Shown: positions 7,715 to 15,578 of the stretch, piece by piece
Position numbering within the stretch: position 1 is the stretch's first letter
Layout: every line of letters starts with the position of its first letter
Source: CBDIDH01 sp965277595
GTDB lineage: Bacteria > Planctomycetota > Planctomycetia > Isosphaerales > Isosphaeraceae
NCBI GenBank assembly: GCA_965277595.1
Contig: CBDIDH010000002.1
Coordinates: forward strand, 3,224,001-3,288,000
Direction of reading: 5' to 3'
Length of the DNA stretch: 64,000 nt
Position numbers and translations under genes: made by a program
The notes under the pieces: model-generated
Database searches by the model: none
What the model was told of the DNA's origin: nothing
What the model saw: the letters and a program-made list of their open reading frames with translations, nothing else

Positions 7715-7999
7715 ATGATGCGTTTCCACCAGACCCACGCGTGCAGAGCGGTCCTCTTGATCGGCGGGGCGGCCTTTCTACTGGCCTGGCCGCCCGCCCT
7801 CCCGTGGATCGTGAGCTGTGTGATGATCAAGTTCGGAGTCGATCATTTGATGATCGCATTCAAGGAGTCCGCTCGTGACGCATCGGTTGACGCGAACGTT
7901 CCGGCTTCTGACCCTTCGTTATCTCCACCGCCTGACGGTGAGTGGGGGATTGCTGGCGCTGGGCGCGACGTTATTCGTGCTCGACCACCGCTGGACTAA
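7715..7999 (+). CDS. Putative small membrane protein, overlaps next gene
   Basis: ATG at 7715 (GTGAGG just upstream) opens 94 codons. The first 50 residues hold a convincing transmembrane pair (AVLLIGGAAFLLAWP, then ALPWIVSCVMIKFGVDHLMI). The last 45 residues are Pro/Asp-rich and overlap, in another frame, the following gene, which has its own strong ribosome site. Either the two genes really overlap by 125 bp or this frame was extended by a mutation. Element B has one small membrane gene (51,614-51,778) at this place. Confidence 0.45.
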   Translation: MMRFHQTHACRAVLLIGGAAFLLAWPPALPWIVSCVMIKFGVDHLMIAFKESARDASVDANVPASDPSLSPPPDGEWGIAGAGRDVIRARPPLD

Positions 8000-8057
8000 C
8001 CTGACCTGGGGCGCGCTCGCCTTGACGGCGGGCGCCTACCTCACGAGGAAGCCATGA
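7875..8057 (+). CDS. Small membrane protein (60 residues)
   Basis: GTG at 7875 is preceded by AAGGAG at optimal distance. The product has a basic N-terminus (THRLTRTFRLLTLRYLHR) followed by two hydrophobic stretches (GGLLALGATLFVLD; LTWGALALTAGAYL). Its TGA overlaps the next ATG (ATGA), so it belongs to the chain of coupled small genes 7875-9788. No family recognised. Confidence 0.6.
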   Translation: MTHRLTRTFRLLTLRYLHRLTVSGGLLALGATLFVLDHRWTNLTWGALALTAGAYLTRKP

Positions 8058-8254
8058 GACGCATCGCGGACTTCTTCCGGGGCGACCTGGGCAAATCGGC
8101 GCTGGGGTTGGCCGCGGCCGTCGTGGCGTTCTGCTACCCCCAGTTGCCGGGCTACGCCTGCGGCTGTTTCGCCCTCTACTACGCGATCCACCGGTTCCGC
8201 CCCGTGGCGGATTGGATCGTCGAGGACATCAGGCATGACCTGGAGGACACATGA
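8054..8254 (+). CDS. Small membrane protein (66 residues)
   Basis: It starts in an ATGA overlap with the previous gene and ends in an ATGA overlap with the next, so translation is coupled on both sides. One or two hydrophobic helices (ALGLAAAVVAFCYPQLPGYACG) precede an acidic C-terminus (VEDIRHDLEDT). Unknown function. Confidence 0.65.
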   Translation: MRRIADFFRGDLGKSALGLAAAVVAFCYPQLPGYACGCFALYYAIHRFRPVADWIVEDIRHDLEDT

Positions 8255-8430
8255 CCGACAAGCGTTACGAATGGGCCGGCGCCGCGAGCGCTGAAATCTT
8301 GAATCTTTACTTCGGCTACGACCAGCCGAAATCCATCCTCTTCCAGAAGCTCCAGGACGTCATCTACGGCGCCATGTGCATGGCGGCCATGGAGGAGAAG
8401 GCCGAACTGCTCCAGCCGTCGAGGAACTGA
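8251..8430 (+). CDS. Conserved element protein, 59 residues
   Basis: ATG at 8251 overlaps the previous stop. It is clearly related to the 61-residue protein of element B (50,479-50,664): both have a (Y-E/D)-WA-x-A-(A/S)-A-x-(I/L)-LNL start, a (K)-(L/V)-x-DV-(I/V)-Y-x-A helix in the middle, and end in L-(Q/R)-PS-(R/T)-N. Soluble and mostly helical by composition. Function unknown. Conservation in both elements suggests a core rather than cargo role. Confidence 0.75.
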   Translation: MTDKRYEWAGAASAEILNLYFGYDQPKSILFQKLQDVIYGAMCMAAMEEKAELLQPSRN

Positions 8431-8436
8431 ACTGAC

Positions 8437-8619
8437 ATGTTTCAGGACAGCCGTCCCACCACCCCGGAGATCCACCAGGCCGCCGTCATCGCGGCGAGGC
8501 GCTGCGCGCAGGTCGTGAGCGTTCTGCTGCTGCCGGACCAGCGGCAGCGCGCACTGCTCGAAAACTACCGGATCATCCGAGAGATGCTCGAAGCCTTTCA
8601 CGCGAGGAAGGGGAAGTGA
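8437..8619 (+). CDS. Small helical protein (60 residues)
   Basis: ATG at 8437 begins 7 nt after the preceding stop. The product is basic and helical (AAVIAARRCAQVVSVLLLPD, then RALLENYRIIREMLEAFHARK). The stop overlaps the next ATG by one base. I see no counterpart in element B. Unknown function. Confidence 0.55.
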   Translation: MFQDSRPTTPEIHQAAVIAARRCAQVVSVLLLPDQRQRALLENYRIIREMLEAFHARKGK

Positions 8620-8882
8620 TGGATATCCCACCCGACATCACGCACGAGGAATGGCGGGAATTCTGGGAAGGCTACGATCAATTCGTCGAAAGCCAGCCGG
8701 AAGGACCGCTCTACCACGAAAGCGCCGATGGAATGCAGGCGCTGGCTACCGAACACCGCACCGACGCCGAGGCCGCACGGCTCCGCGACGCCGGGCGGGA
8801 TTACGAGGCGTTCCTGGAGCAGGCCGCCCGGCGCGTGCCCGCGAACGACAACAAGGAGAAATACCGTGGCCCGGAACGCTAG
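8619..8882 (+). CDS. Tail-bearing small protein (87 residues)
   Basis: The ATG at 8619 shares a base with the previous TGA and follows AAGGGGAAG; a GTG one codon upstream is an alternative. The protein is acidic with aromatic residues (THEEWREFWEGYDQF) and ends in a variant of the shared tail, YEAFLEQAARR-VPANDNKEKYR-GPER, where the usual Tyr in the middle is replaced by Ala. Otherwise unlike the other tail-bearing proteins. Its end overlaps the start of the next gene by 17 bp in another frame. Confidence 0.65.
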   Translation: MDIPPDITHEEWREFWEGYDQFVESQPEGPLYHESADGMQALATEHRTDAEAARLRDAGRDYEAFLEQAARRVPANDNKEKYRGPER

Positions 8883-9465
8883 ACTCGTGATCTGCTGCCC
8901 CAGGTGTCTGCGGATGTTCGAGGTCACGCCCGACATATCGGGCAAGGCCGGTCAGTGCCGGGGCTGCAAGAGCACGTTCGCCATCTGTGTCGCCCGGCCC
9001 ACCGGCGACGAACCGGCGCTCACGCTGATCGACCCGGTCGCCCCCCGCTACAACTTCCTCAGCGAGGGCTGCGTGGCACTGGCCCGGAATGCCGCCGACC
9101 TGCTGCGGCTGGCGGGCGAGCCGGTGACGCCCGAGAACGTCTACAAGGTCGTCCACTCCGTGCCACACCGGCCTGCCGACCTCTCGGACCTTTTCTGGAG
9201 AGATGCCTTCTGCAACGCCGCGTTGCGGAAGGCGTATCTCCGCCTGGTGCGGGACGCCGACAGGCGGCGCTACGGCGAGCTCGCGGACTATTTCCTTCAC
9301 CGCGTCATGGGCTTCGACGACGACACCCTCAACCTGATTGACGACGCCTTCGCGGGCGCGCTATCCGTCGATTTCGACCGCCCGAAGTCCACGGAGCTGG
9401 CCGTCATCGAGAAACCCAGGAAGCGCGGCCCGCTGGAGCGCTGGGCGGAAAGGATGGGGTGGTGA
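8866..9465 (+). CDS. Zinc-ribbon protein (199 residues)
   Basis: GTG at 8866 is preceded by AAGGAG; the longer in-frame upstream extension is rejected because it overlaps another gene and has non-coding composition. An N-terminal zinc ribbon (CCPRCLRMFEV...CRGCKSTF, residues 8-35) is followed by a helical region with LLRLAGEPVTPENVYKVVHS and a charged C-terminus (RKRGPLERWAERMGW). Probably a DNA- or protein-binding adaptor. No counterpart recognised in element B, where an ATPase-like gene occupies the slot. Confidence 0.65.
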   Translation: MARNARLVICCPRCLRMFEVTPDISGKAGQCRGCKSTFAICVARPTGDEPALTLIDPVAPRYNFLSEGCVALARNAADLLRLAGEPVTPENVYKVVHSVPHRPADLSDLFWRDAFCNAALRKAYLRLVRDADRRRYGELADYFLHRVMGFDDDTLNLIDDAFAGALSVDFDRPKSTELAVIEKPRKRGPLERWAERMGW

Positions 9466-9788
9466 CCTACACCTGGCGCGTGCTGACCGTCGCCACCGGC
9501 AGGATCGATGACGTCGAGGGTTACGAGACGCTGGGCGCGGCGGTGTGGGACATAGCGAATTCGAGCTGGGAAGACCCAACCAACGCCAGCCTTTCCTTCG
9601 TGGTATGCGACGGCCAGGTGGTGGCGACGGGGCTATTCGGGCCTGGGAGTGATCTACAGGTGGTGCTAAGCGACGGGCGGCGGTTTCGGTTCGGGGAGCC
9701 GGAGAGTTACCGGCAACGTGGCACGGATGCACTACATGAGGAGGCCATCCGTGCGTGTAAAGGATGCGGCGAAGCGACTGGAGGTTAG
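9459..9788 (+). CDS. Conserved element protein, 109 residues
   Basis: GTG at 9459 (or 9462) overlaps the end of the previous gene. It aligns well with the 89-residue protein of element B (50,188-50,457): YTW-(R/Y) start, Y/H-ETL-(G/D)-x-A, DI-A-x-(S/T)-(S/A)-WE-(D/E)-P-(T/S)-N, VVAT-x-(L/I)-FGP, and (V/T)-LSDGR near the end. This pattern suggests a compact alpha/beta domain. The C-terminal 20 residues overlap the excisionase gene and have no match in B, so the functional part may be about 90 residues. Unknown function. Confidence 0.7.
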   Translation: MVTYTWRVLTVATGRIDDVEGYETLGAAVWDIANSSWEDPTNASLSFVVCDGQVVATGLFGPGSDLQVVLSDGRRFRFGEPESYRQRGTDALHEEAIRACKGCGEATGG

Positions 9789-9972
9789 CCCCGCGACGAT
9801 TTATGCGCTGGTTGCCAGCGGCAGGCTGCGCTGCCACCGCATCGGGATCGGCCGCGGTGCCATCCGCATCGGCGAGGATCAGCTCGCGGAGTTCTTGAGC
9901 GGGGCGGTGCCGGCGGTGAACGTGCCGCCGGCACCGGAAGCCCGCGTCAAGCTCAAGCACCTGCGGCATTGA
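9751..9972 (+). CDS. Excisionase-like winged-helix protein (element A)
   Basis: GTG at 9751 has GAGGAGG in front of it. The 73-residue protein starts VRVKDAAKRLEVSPATIY, the first helix-turn-helix of MerR/AlpA-type excisionases, continues with a LVASGRLRCHRIGIGRGAIRI wing (here broken: LVASGRLRCHRIG, then IGRGAIRI) and ends in GEDQLAEFL. The protein of element B (48,789-48,989) matches across its length. It converges on the integrase gene 11 bp away, the usual partner. Such proteins bend the attachment site and favour excision. Confidence 0.8.
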   Translation: MRVKDAAKRLEVSPATIYALVASGRLRCHRIGIGRGAIRIGEDQLAEFLSGAVPAVNVPPAPEARVKLKHLRH

Positions 9973-9983
9973 ATGAGCGTAGG

Positions 9984-11024
9984 CTAATCCTGCCGTGGCC
10001 TCTTGGCCTTGTTCGCCATGTCGGCCATGTGGGCCGGGTCGTTCTGCACCTGCCCGTACACCCGACTCACCATGCTCGGGTCGCGGTGGCCGAGCAAATG
10101 GGCGAGGCTGACGGTGTCGATCCCCGCCTTCAGCGCCTCGGTGGCGTACCCCTTCCTGAACGCCCCAAGGTGGTACTTCTTGCCGAGCTTCTTCCGGAGC
10201 CGGTGGAAGACGCAGTTGATCGCGTCCTTCGTCCACGGGTTGCCGTCCGCGTTGAGCAGGATCGGCCCTTCGGGGTGGGCCGCCGCCAGGCGGGCGACGA
10301 TCTCGCAGGCGCGCGGCGTCAGGTAGATGACCCGGTGGTACTTCTTGCCCTTCGCCTCCCTGGGCGGGAAGACGACGCGGTGATTCCCCGGGTCGAAGAA
10401 CCTCGCCTCGATCTTACGGATCTCCTGCGGCCTGGCCCCGCACTCCCAGTTCAGCTCGATCAGGTCGCGGAACGTGGGCGTCCCGACGGCGGCGATGATC
10501 GCGGCGTATTCGGTCGGGCTGACGGCCATCTCCCGCGCCTCGCGGGCGGGTTTCTTGACGGAAGCGATCGGGTTCTTCTCGATCAGCCCTTCGCCTTCCG
10601 CCCAGCTGAACGCCCGCTTGACCGCCGAGATGAAGTCGTGCTTGGTGTTGTTCGACCAGTCCGGGTAAGGGTCCATGCCCCGCGTGACGTGGTAGGGGCG
10701 CACCTCGGCGGCCTTCAGCCCTCCCGGCAGCGCGTCGGCGAACCGCTGGATGTTCTCGCGGTTCCATTCGTAGGTGCGCGCGGCGCGGTGCTTCTGGCAC
10801 CAGTCCAGGTAGGCGTCCAGGATCGTGACCGCTAGCACCCCGGGGCCGGGTGTCAGGGGTTTTTCTTTTTCTTCCGGCGGTCGAGCCATGAACTCGTGCC
10901 AGAGCTGCCACGCCTCGTCCTTGTCGGGGGCGAGGCGGATCTGCCTGGTGCCGTTCTGGACGTAATAACAGGCCCGGTCCGAGCGCCAGAACGGCTCCCG
11001 GCTTTGCTTCCTGGGGCGACCCAT
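9984..11024 (-). CDS. Tyrosine integrase (element A)
   Basis: The 346-residue integrase starts at ATG 11024 after CGGAGG; an upstream in-frame extension looks non-coding. It has an N-terminal core-binding region (residues 60-140) and a C-terminal catalytic domain with GARPQEIRKIE (first Arg), a KGKKYHRV strand (Lys), AFRKGYATEAL (second Arg; the usual following His is Lys here), HLLGHRD (His) and VSRVYGQV (nucleophile Tyr). It lies between the element body and the tRNA-Pro 3' end, which it presumably uses as attB. It is only distantly similar to the integrase of element B, in line with their different tRNA targets. Confidence 0.9.
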   Translation of the reverse strand: MGRPRKQSREPFWRSDRACYYVQNGTRQIRLAPDKDEAWQLWHEFMARPPEEKEKPLTPGPGVLAVTILDAYLDWCQKHRAARTYEWNRENIQRFADALPGGLKAAEVRPYHVTRGMDPYPDWSNNTKHDFISAVKRAFSWAEGEGLIEKNPIASVKKPAREAREMAVSPTEYAAIIAAVGTPTFRDLIELNWECGARPQEIRKIEARFFDPGNHRVVFPPREAKGKKYHRVIYLTPRACEIVARLAAAHPEGPILLNADGNPWTKDAINCVFHRLRKKLGKKYHLGAFRKGYATEALKAGIDTVSLAHLLGHRDPSMVSRVYGQVQNDPAHMADMANKAKRPRQD

Positions 11025-11193
11025 GTTCGGCCTCCGGACGGCAGAGAAAACCGCTGCCCGGATGATGCGTGCATGCACAATCACGCAAAAAAGTCCGGGC
11101 AAAAGGGCGTCCCACGGTCATTTTGCTACCGTGTTTCGCTACCCTGCCGCTCGGAGTCTATTCTACGTTCGCCGCAAGTCCTTATCCAGCCTC

Positions 11194-11270
<77 letters not shown>

Positions 11271-11336
11271 TCAAGTCTCGCGTTGCCCTTGCATCTTAGC
11301 GAAAGAGGGGGGGCTGTCAATCGAGATAACTGGGGA

Positions 11337-12731
11337 TTATGGAGAGAGGGTGACTTGCGATCGCTCGTGATCGTCGAGGGGGAGACGCAAATCCGACATA
11401 AAACGCTGCCATTCCTTTTCTAAAGCGGCAAGATCGCCGCCGAAGGCATCCCGAAATAGCGTCTCAAAACGGGTCGGATCGGGAGATGGGGTTTGAGGAT
11501 CGGGGACGCGGAGAAGGTCAAGAAAGGTGGTGAATTCGCGGGAGTGCGCTTTGCGAAGGAAAAAGACGAGAGCCCAAGACGAGGCGTAAAGGTCGCGCCG
11601 ATAACCGTGGCCAAAGCCATTGTCGCGGATCAGGAGGCTGAGCGGGATCGGATTTGAGGCGGATCGGTAATCAGGGAGACGGAGGTCGTGAGCGCGGCCG
11701 ATGCCGGACCATCGGCCGCCGCGGAACACCTCGAACTGGGCGGCGAAGCCTTCGTGGAGCCAGAGGGGAAAGGCTTCGGGTGACGGAGCGAGGCGGCTCT
11801 CGGTGACGAGGAGATGGATCAATTCGTGAGCGGCGGTGCCGTCGGCTCGGGCGCGAAGGTCGAGGTCGGAAAGGAGTTGCGAGCGCAGCAGGCCGGGATG
11901 TGAAGGATCGGGGTTTTCGACGGTTCCCGGTCGGGTCGAGACATCCTTGCGAGCCTTGGCGTTTGATTTGCCGGAAGGTTCGGGATCGATCGTGATGACC
12001 GCGCGGAAGGTCGGATGAAAGTAGCCGAGCGTCGCGCGGAAGGCGGTCGCCTTCTGGCTTTCGAGAAACGCGAGGTAGTCGCGCCGATCGCGGAGGGAGA
12101 CAAAGACGAGTCGGCGAGGAGGGACGCGAAGGTCAAGGCCCTGGGCGGCGAGGGTCAGGTAATAGGCGGTCGTGACACGCTCCAGAAGGTCGACCCGGGC
12201 GCGGGCGTCGCGGGAATCGTGCTGGTGGAGAAGAAGGATGTGCGGGCCGCGTTCGATCTCCAGGGAGGTGTTGAGAGACTGGCTGAGAAGGTCAATCTCG
12301 GGATCAACACAAGGGCGATCGAGGCGGTCGAGAACCGTGTTGAGGCGCGAGGTGAGTTCGTGCCGGGGGTTGGCCGCGCGCGAGGAGCGCAGGAGGGTCA
12401 CGGCTTCGGGAATAAGCCCGTTTTCGAGAGCCCACCAGGCGGCGGCGAACGGGGCTTCAGCGCCGGCAAGCAAGGCGGCGTCGCGACGGGCGGGCCATTC
12501 CCGTTCGGGAAGGCCGCCGGGAACGATCGACCGGAAGTCGTTCGTTGAGAACGAGTAACGGCCCGAGGGCGTGATGACGACAATGCGATTGCCGAGGCGC
12601 TCAATGGGAGCCTGAACCCGTCCCCCCGCCTGGAAATAAAGGAATTCGGCGGGGCAGGGGCCGGGAATGGACTGCAGGGCAAGCGTCAGGACGAGCAGAC
12701 GCAAGGGCTTCGGGCCAGGGGCGAGACGCAA
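11337..12731 (-). CDS. DUF1570-type putative zinc peptidase, exported
   Basis: Start is TTG at 12731 with GAAGGAG upstream. The 464-residue protein has a signal peptide (LRLLVLTLALQSIPGPCPA), a repeat-poor helical middle and, near residues 300-306, the gluzincin-like motif HELIHLL, with WLHEGFAAQFE about 30 residues later. HExxH plus a downstream Glu is the metal-binding pattern of this planctomycete family. No substrate is known. It is transcribed away from gnd; the 129-bp gap to gnd should hold both promoters. Confidence 0.75.
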   Translation of the reverse strand: MRLAPGPKPLRLLVLTLALQSIPGPCPAEFLYFQAGGRVQAPIERLGNRIVVITPSGRYSFSTNDFRSIVPGGLPEREWPARRDAALLAGAEAPFAAAWWALENGLIPEAVTLLRSSRAANPRHELTSRLNTVLDRLDRPCVDPEIDLLSQSLNTSLEIERGPHILLLHQHDSRDARARVDLLERVTTAYYLTLAAQGLDLRVPPRRLVFVSLRDRRDYLAFLESQKATAFRATLGYFHPTFRAVITIDPEPSGKSNAKARKDVSTRPGTVENPDPSHPGLLRSQLLSDLDLRARADGTAAHELIHLLVTESRLAPSPEAFPLWLHEGFAAQFEVFRGGRWSGIGRAHDLRLPDYRSASNPIPLSLLIRDNGFGHGYRRDLYASSWALVFFLRKAHSREFTTFLDLLRVPDPQTPSPDPTRFETLFRDAFGGDLAALEKEWQRFMSDLRLPLDDHERSQVTLSP

Positions 12732-12860
12732 CGCCGTCTCCTTCAGAGGGTAAGAGAGTGTTGGGACGGGCGGCTCGACCGATTTCTCGGCGCCTTCTGT
12801 ATTCTCGGCCGCCGTTACGGCATCATTTGAGTCTTCTCAAGACGAAAAGGGAGCAAGGTC

Positions 12861-13844
12861 ATGCAACTGGGAATGATCGGCCTGGGTCGGATGGGGGCGA
12901 ACATGGTCCGACGCCTCAGGCGCGACGGGCACGAATGTGTCGTCTTCGACCTGAACAAGGACAACGTCGCCAAGCTCGCCGACGAAGGGGCGACCGCCGC
13001 CGCGACGCTCGATGAGTTTGTCGACAAGCTCAATCCACCGAGAGCCGCCTGGGTCATGGTGCCGAGCGGCCATGCCACCGAGGCGACCGTTGACGAGCTG
13101 GCGAAACGGCTGAAGCCCGGCGATACGGTGATCGACGGCGGCAACTCGTATTTCAAGGACGACGTCCGCCGGGCGAAGGCGCTCGAACCGTCGGGAATTC
13201 AATATGTCGACGTCGGCACGAGTGGCGGCGTCTGGGGCCTGGAACGAGGATACTGCCTCATGATTGGCGGCCCGGACGAGGCCGTCAAAAGGCTCGACCC
13301 GATCTTCAAAACCCTGGCGCCCGGCCGCGGCGAGATCGATCGAACCCCGGGACGCGATCAAAAAGGAGGGACGGCCGAGGAAGGCTATATTCATTGCGGG
13401 CCGACCGGAACCGGGCACTTCGTCAAGATGGTGCATAACGGAATCGAATACGGCCTGATGCAAGCCTATGCCGAGGGCTTTGACATTCTCTGCTCGGCGC
13501 AGACGAAGGAACTGCCCGAGGAGCATCGGTTCAAGCTCGACCTGGCCGACATCGCCGAGGTCTGGCGGCGCGGGAGTGTCGTCGGCTCGTGGCTGCTTGA
13601 CCTCGCGGCCATGGCCCTGACCGAAGACGCTCATCTCAAGGACTTCACCGGTTTCGTCCAGGATTCCGGCGAAGGGCGCTGGACGATCATGGCCGCGATT
13701 GAAGAGGCTGTGCCCGCCGACGTGCTGGCGACCTCGCTTTTCAATCGATTTCGGTCGCGACAGGATCATACCTTCGCGGAAAAAGTCCTCTCGGCGATGC
13801 GTTACAAGTTTGGCGGGCATCTGGAGCGGCCGTCGGGGAATTGA
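12861..13844 (+). CDS. gnd: 6-phosphogluconate dehydrogenase, decarboxylating (short type)
   Basis: It oxidises 6-phosphogluconate to ribulose 5-phosphate and CO2. The 327 residues fit the short GndA/YqeC class rather than the 470-residue class. Visible motifs are the Rossmann start MQLGMIGLGRMGANMV, VIDGGNSYFKDD, DVGTSGGVWGLERG, and the catalytic GPTGTGHFVKMVHNGIEYG with Lys and Asn. A ribosome site GGAGCAAGG precedes the ATG. It heads a co-directional cluster with zwf, opcA and glk, so glucose 6-phosphate can be taken through the oxidative pentose phosphate route. Confidence 0.93.
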   Translation: MQLGMIGLGRMGANMVRRLRRDGHECVVFDLNKDNVAKLADEGATAAATLDEFVDKLNPPRAAWVMVPSGHATEATVDELAKRLKPGDTVIDGGNSYFKDDVRRAKALEPSGIQYVDVGTSGGVWGLERGYCLMIGGPDEAVKRLDPIFKTLAPGRGEIDRTPGRDQKGGTAEEGYIHCGPTGTGHFVKMVHNGIEYGLMQAYAEGFDILCSAQTKELPEEHRFKLDLADIAEVWRRGSVVGSWLLDLAAMALTEDAHLKDFTGFVQDSGEGRWTIMAAIEEAVPADVLATSLFNRFRSRQDHTFAEKVLSAMRYKFGGHLERPSGN

Positions 13845-13965
13845 GGGCAGACGGCGGAAAGGCAGAGGGCAGACGGCGGAAGGGCAGAGGGCAGAGGGCA
13901 GAGGGGCGGAGTTGCACGTTTTGGCCTGTGTCCTTTGCCCTGTGTCTTCTGTCCTGTGTCCTGAA
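13845..13965. repeat. Purine heptamer array with pyrimidine counter-arm
   Basis: Immediately after the gnd stop codon come repeated units close to GGGCAGA and GGCGGAA (13,845-13,910), followed by a pyrimidine arm built of TGTGTCC and TTTGCCC units (13,919-13,965). The two arms can pair as an imperfect hairpin. Similar arrays lie at 26,181 and 34,212. It separates gnd and zwf by 189 bp. Confidence 0.8.
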
Positions 13966-14033
13966 CACGAGAAATCTCGGCGGAAATCAGAACAGGGCCG
14001 CGGGGAGCCGTAACATCGGGGAGATCGAGAGAC

Positions 14034-15578
14034 GTGGCTGATCCGCAACCGTCGTTAAATCCATTGACCATCGGAACCGATTCGACCTCGTCGGCCGAGC
14101 CGTGTACGCTCATTATTTTTGGAGGCTCGGGAGACCTCTCGCGACGCAAACTCCTCCCCGCGCTGTATAACCTGGCACTCGATGGCGTCTTGCCGACGAG
14201 CTTCGCCGTCGTCGGGTTCGCCTTCAATGACTACAACGATGAGTCGTACCGGACCTTTGCCCGCGAAGGGGTCGAAAAATTTTCAAGGCGGCCGATCGAT
14301 CAGGAACACTGGGCCGATTACGAGCGTGCTCTCTTTTACGTCCAAGGCAAGTTCGACGACCCGCACGCGTATGAGTCGCTCAAGCAAAAACTCGAAGAGG
14401 TCGAACCTCGATTCGGAATTCCCGGCAACCGGGTCATTTACCTGTCGATTCCGCCGAGCCTGATCGGCCTCTGTGTCGAGCACCTGCATGCGTCGGGCCT
14501 GGTCTCGCCGGATGGTCAAGGGCCTTTCACAAGAATCATCGTGGAAAAGCCGTTCGGGCGTGACCTGGAATCGGCCAAAAACCTGAATGCGGTGCTCAAT
14601 GGGGCCTTTGACGAAAGTCAGGTCTATCGGATCGACCATTATCTCGGCAAGGAGACCGTGCAGAGCCTGATGGTCATGCGGTTTGGCAACTCAATTTTTG
14701 AACCGCTCTGGAATCAGAAGTATATTGATCACGTTCAGATCACCGTCGCCGAGGAAGAAGGCGTCGGTACCCGCGCCGGGTATTATGAAGAGGCCGGGGC
14801 GCTCCGCGACATGGTGCAAAACCATCTCCTGCAACTCCTCTGCGTCACCGCGATGGAACCCCCCTGGTCGATGAACGCCGACGTCGTCCGTGACCACAAG
14901 CTCGCGGTTTTGAAAGGGTTGAGACCGATCAAGGGACGCGATGTCGAGACGCACGTCGTCCGGGCGCAGTATGGGCCGGGCTTTCTCGACGGCGTCGACG
15001 TCCCCGGGTATCGGCGCGAGAACGGCGTCGATCCGAACTCGGCGACCGAGACGTTCGTGGCCCTGAAGGTTTACGTTGACAACTGGCGATGGGCGGGCGT
15101 TCCCTTTTATTTGAGGACGGGCAAACGCCTGCCGAAGCGAGCCAGCGAGATCGCCGTGCAGTTCAAGGAGGTTCCGCAGGTCCTCTTCAACAGGAATCCG
15201 GGAGCCCCCTTGCAGCCGAACGTTCTCGCCTTGCGGATTCAGCCCGATGAAGGACTCTCGCTCAAGATCACGACCAAGCGGCCGGGACCGAAGTTGAGAA
15301 TCTGGCCTGTCCTGATGGACTTCCGGTACGACACGACTTATGGCGATCAATCGCCCGAGGCGTATGAGCGGCTCTTGCTCGACGTGATGGCCGGTGACGC
15401 GACCCTCTTCATGAGGCGAGACGCCGTCGAGGCGTCGTGGAAGTGGGTCGATAACATCCAGGACGCCTGGTCGCACGCCGGAACGCGCTGGCTTCCCGAG
15501 TATCCGGCGGGAACCTGGGGTCCGCTCGAAGCCGAGAAGCTGATCCGGTCGGACGGCCGCGAGTGGAGAACCCTATGA
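14034..15578 (+). CDS. zwf: Glucose-6-phosphate 1-dehydrogenase
   Basis: It oxidises glucose 6-phosphate with NAD(P)+ to 6-phosphogluconolactone. The 514-residue length is standard. Motifs: nucleotide-binding IIFGGSGDLSRRKLLPALYN (residues 23-42), EKPFGRDLESAK, and the active-site RIDHYLGKE (about residues 200-208). GTG at 14034 is the start. The stop overlaps the opcA start (ATGA), so OpcA is translationally coupled, which fits its role as an assembly partner. No 6-phosphogluconolactonase gene is visible in the cluster. Confidence 0.95.
   Translation: MADPQPSLNPLTIGTDSTSSAEPCTLIIFGGSGDLSRRKLLPALYNLALDGVLPTSFAVVGFAFNDYNDESYRTFAREGVEKFSRRPIDQEHWADYERALFYVQGKFDDPHAYESLKQKLEEVEPRFGIPGNRVIYLSIPPSLIGLCVEHLHASGLVSPDGQGPFTRIIVEKPFGRDLESAKNLNAVLNGAFDESQVYRIDHYLGKETVQSLMVMRFGNSIFEPLWNQKYIDHVQITVAEEEGVGTRAGYYEEAGALRDMVQNHLLQLLCVTAMEPPWSMNADVVRDHKLAVLKGLRPIKGRDVETHVVRAQYGPGFLDGVDVPGYRRENGVDPNSATETFVALKVYVDNWRWAGVPFYLRTGKRLPKRASEIAVQFKEVPQVLFNRNPGAPLQPNVLALRIQPDEGLSLKITTKRPGPKLRIWPVLMDFRYDTTYGDQSPEAYERLLLDVMAGDATLFMRRDAVEASWKWVDNIQDAWSHAGTRWLPEYPAGTWGPLEAEKLIRSDGREWRTL

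Noticed and set aside
4251..8254. Complete type IV secretion system in element A
   Set aside because: Only a coupling ATPase and membrane proteins of unknown type are seen; no VirB4, VirB6, VirB8, VirB9 or VirB11-like sequences and no relaxase within the window.
11180..11190. Shared integrase arm site (CCTTATCC-A/G-GC) also at 47,735-47,745
   Set aside because: An 11-bp near match near both integrase ends, but in opposite orientation relative to the integrase genes and too short to separate from chance.
12837..14048. 403-codon minus-strand frame over gnd
   Set aside because: It covers gnd in antisense and reads through the heptamer array; no motif support.
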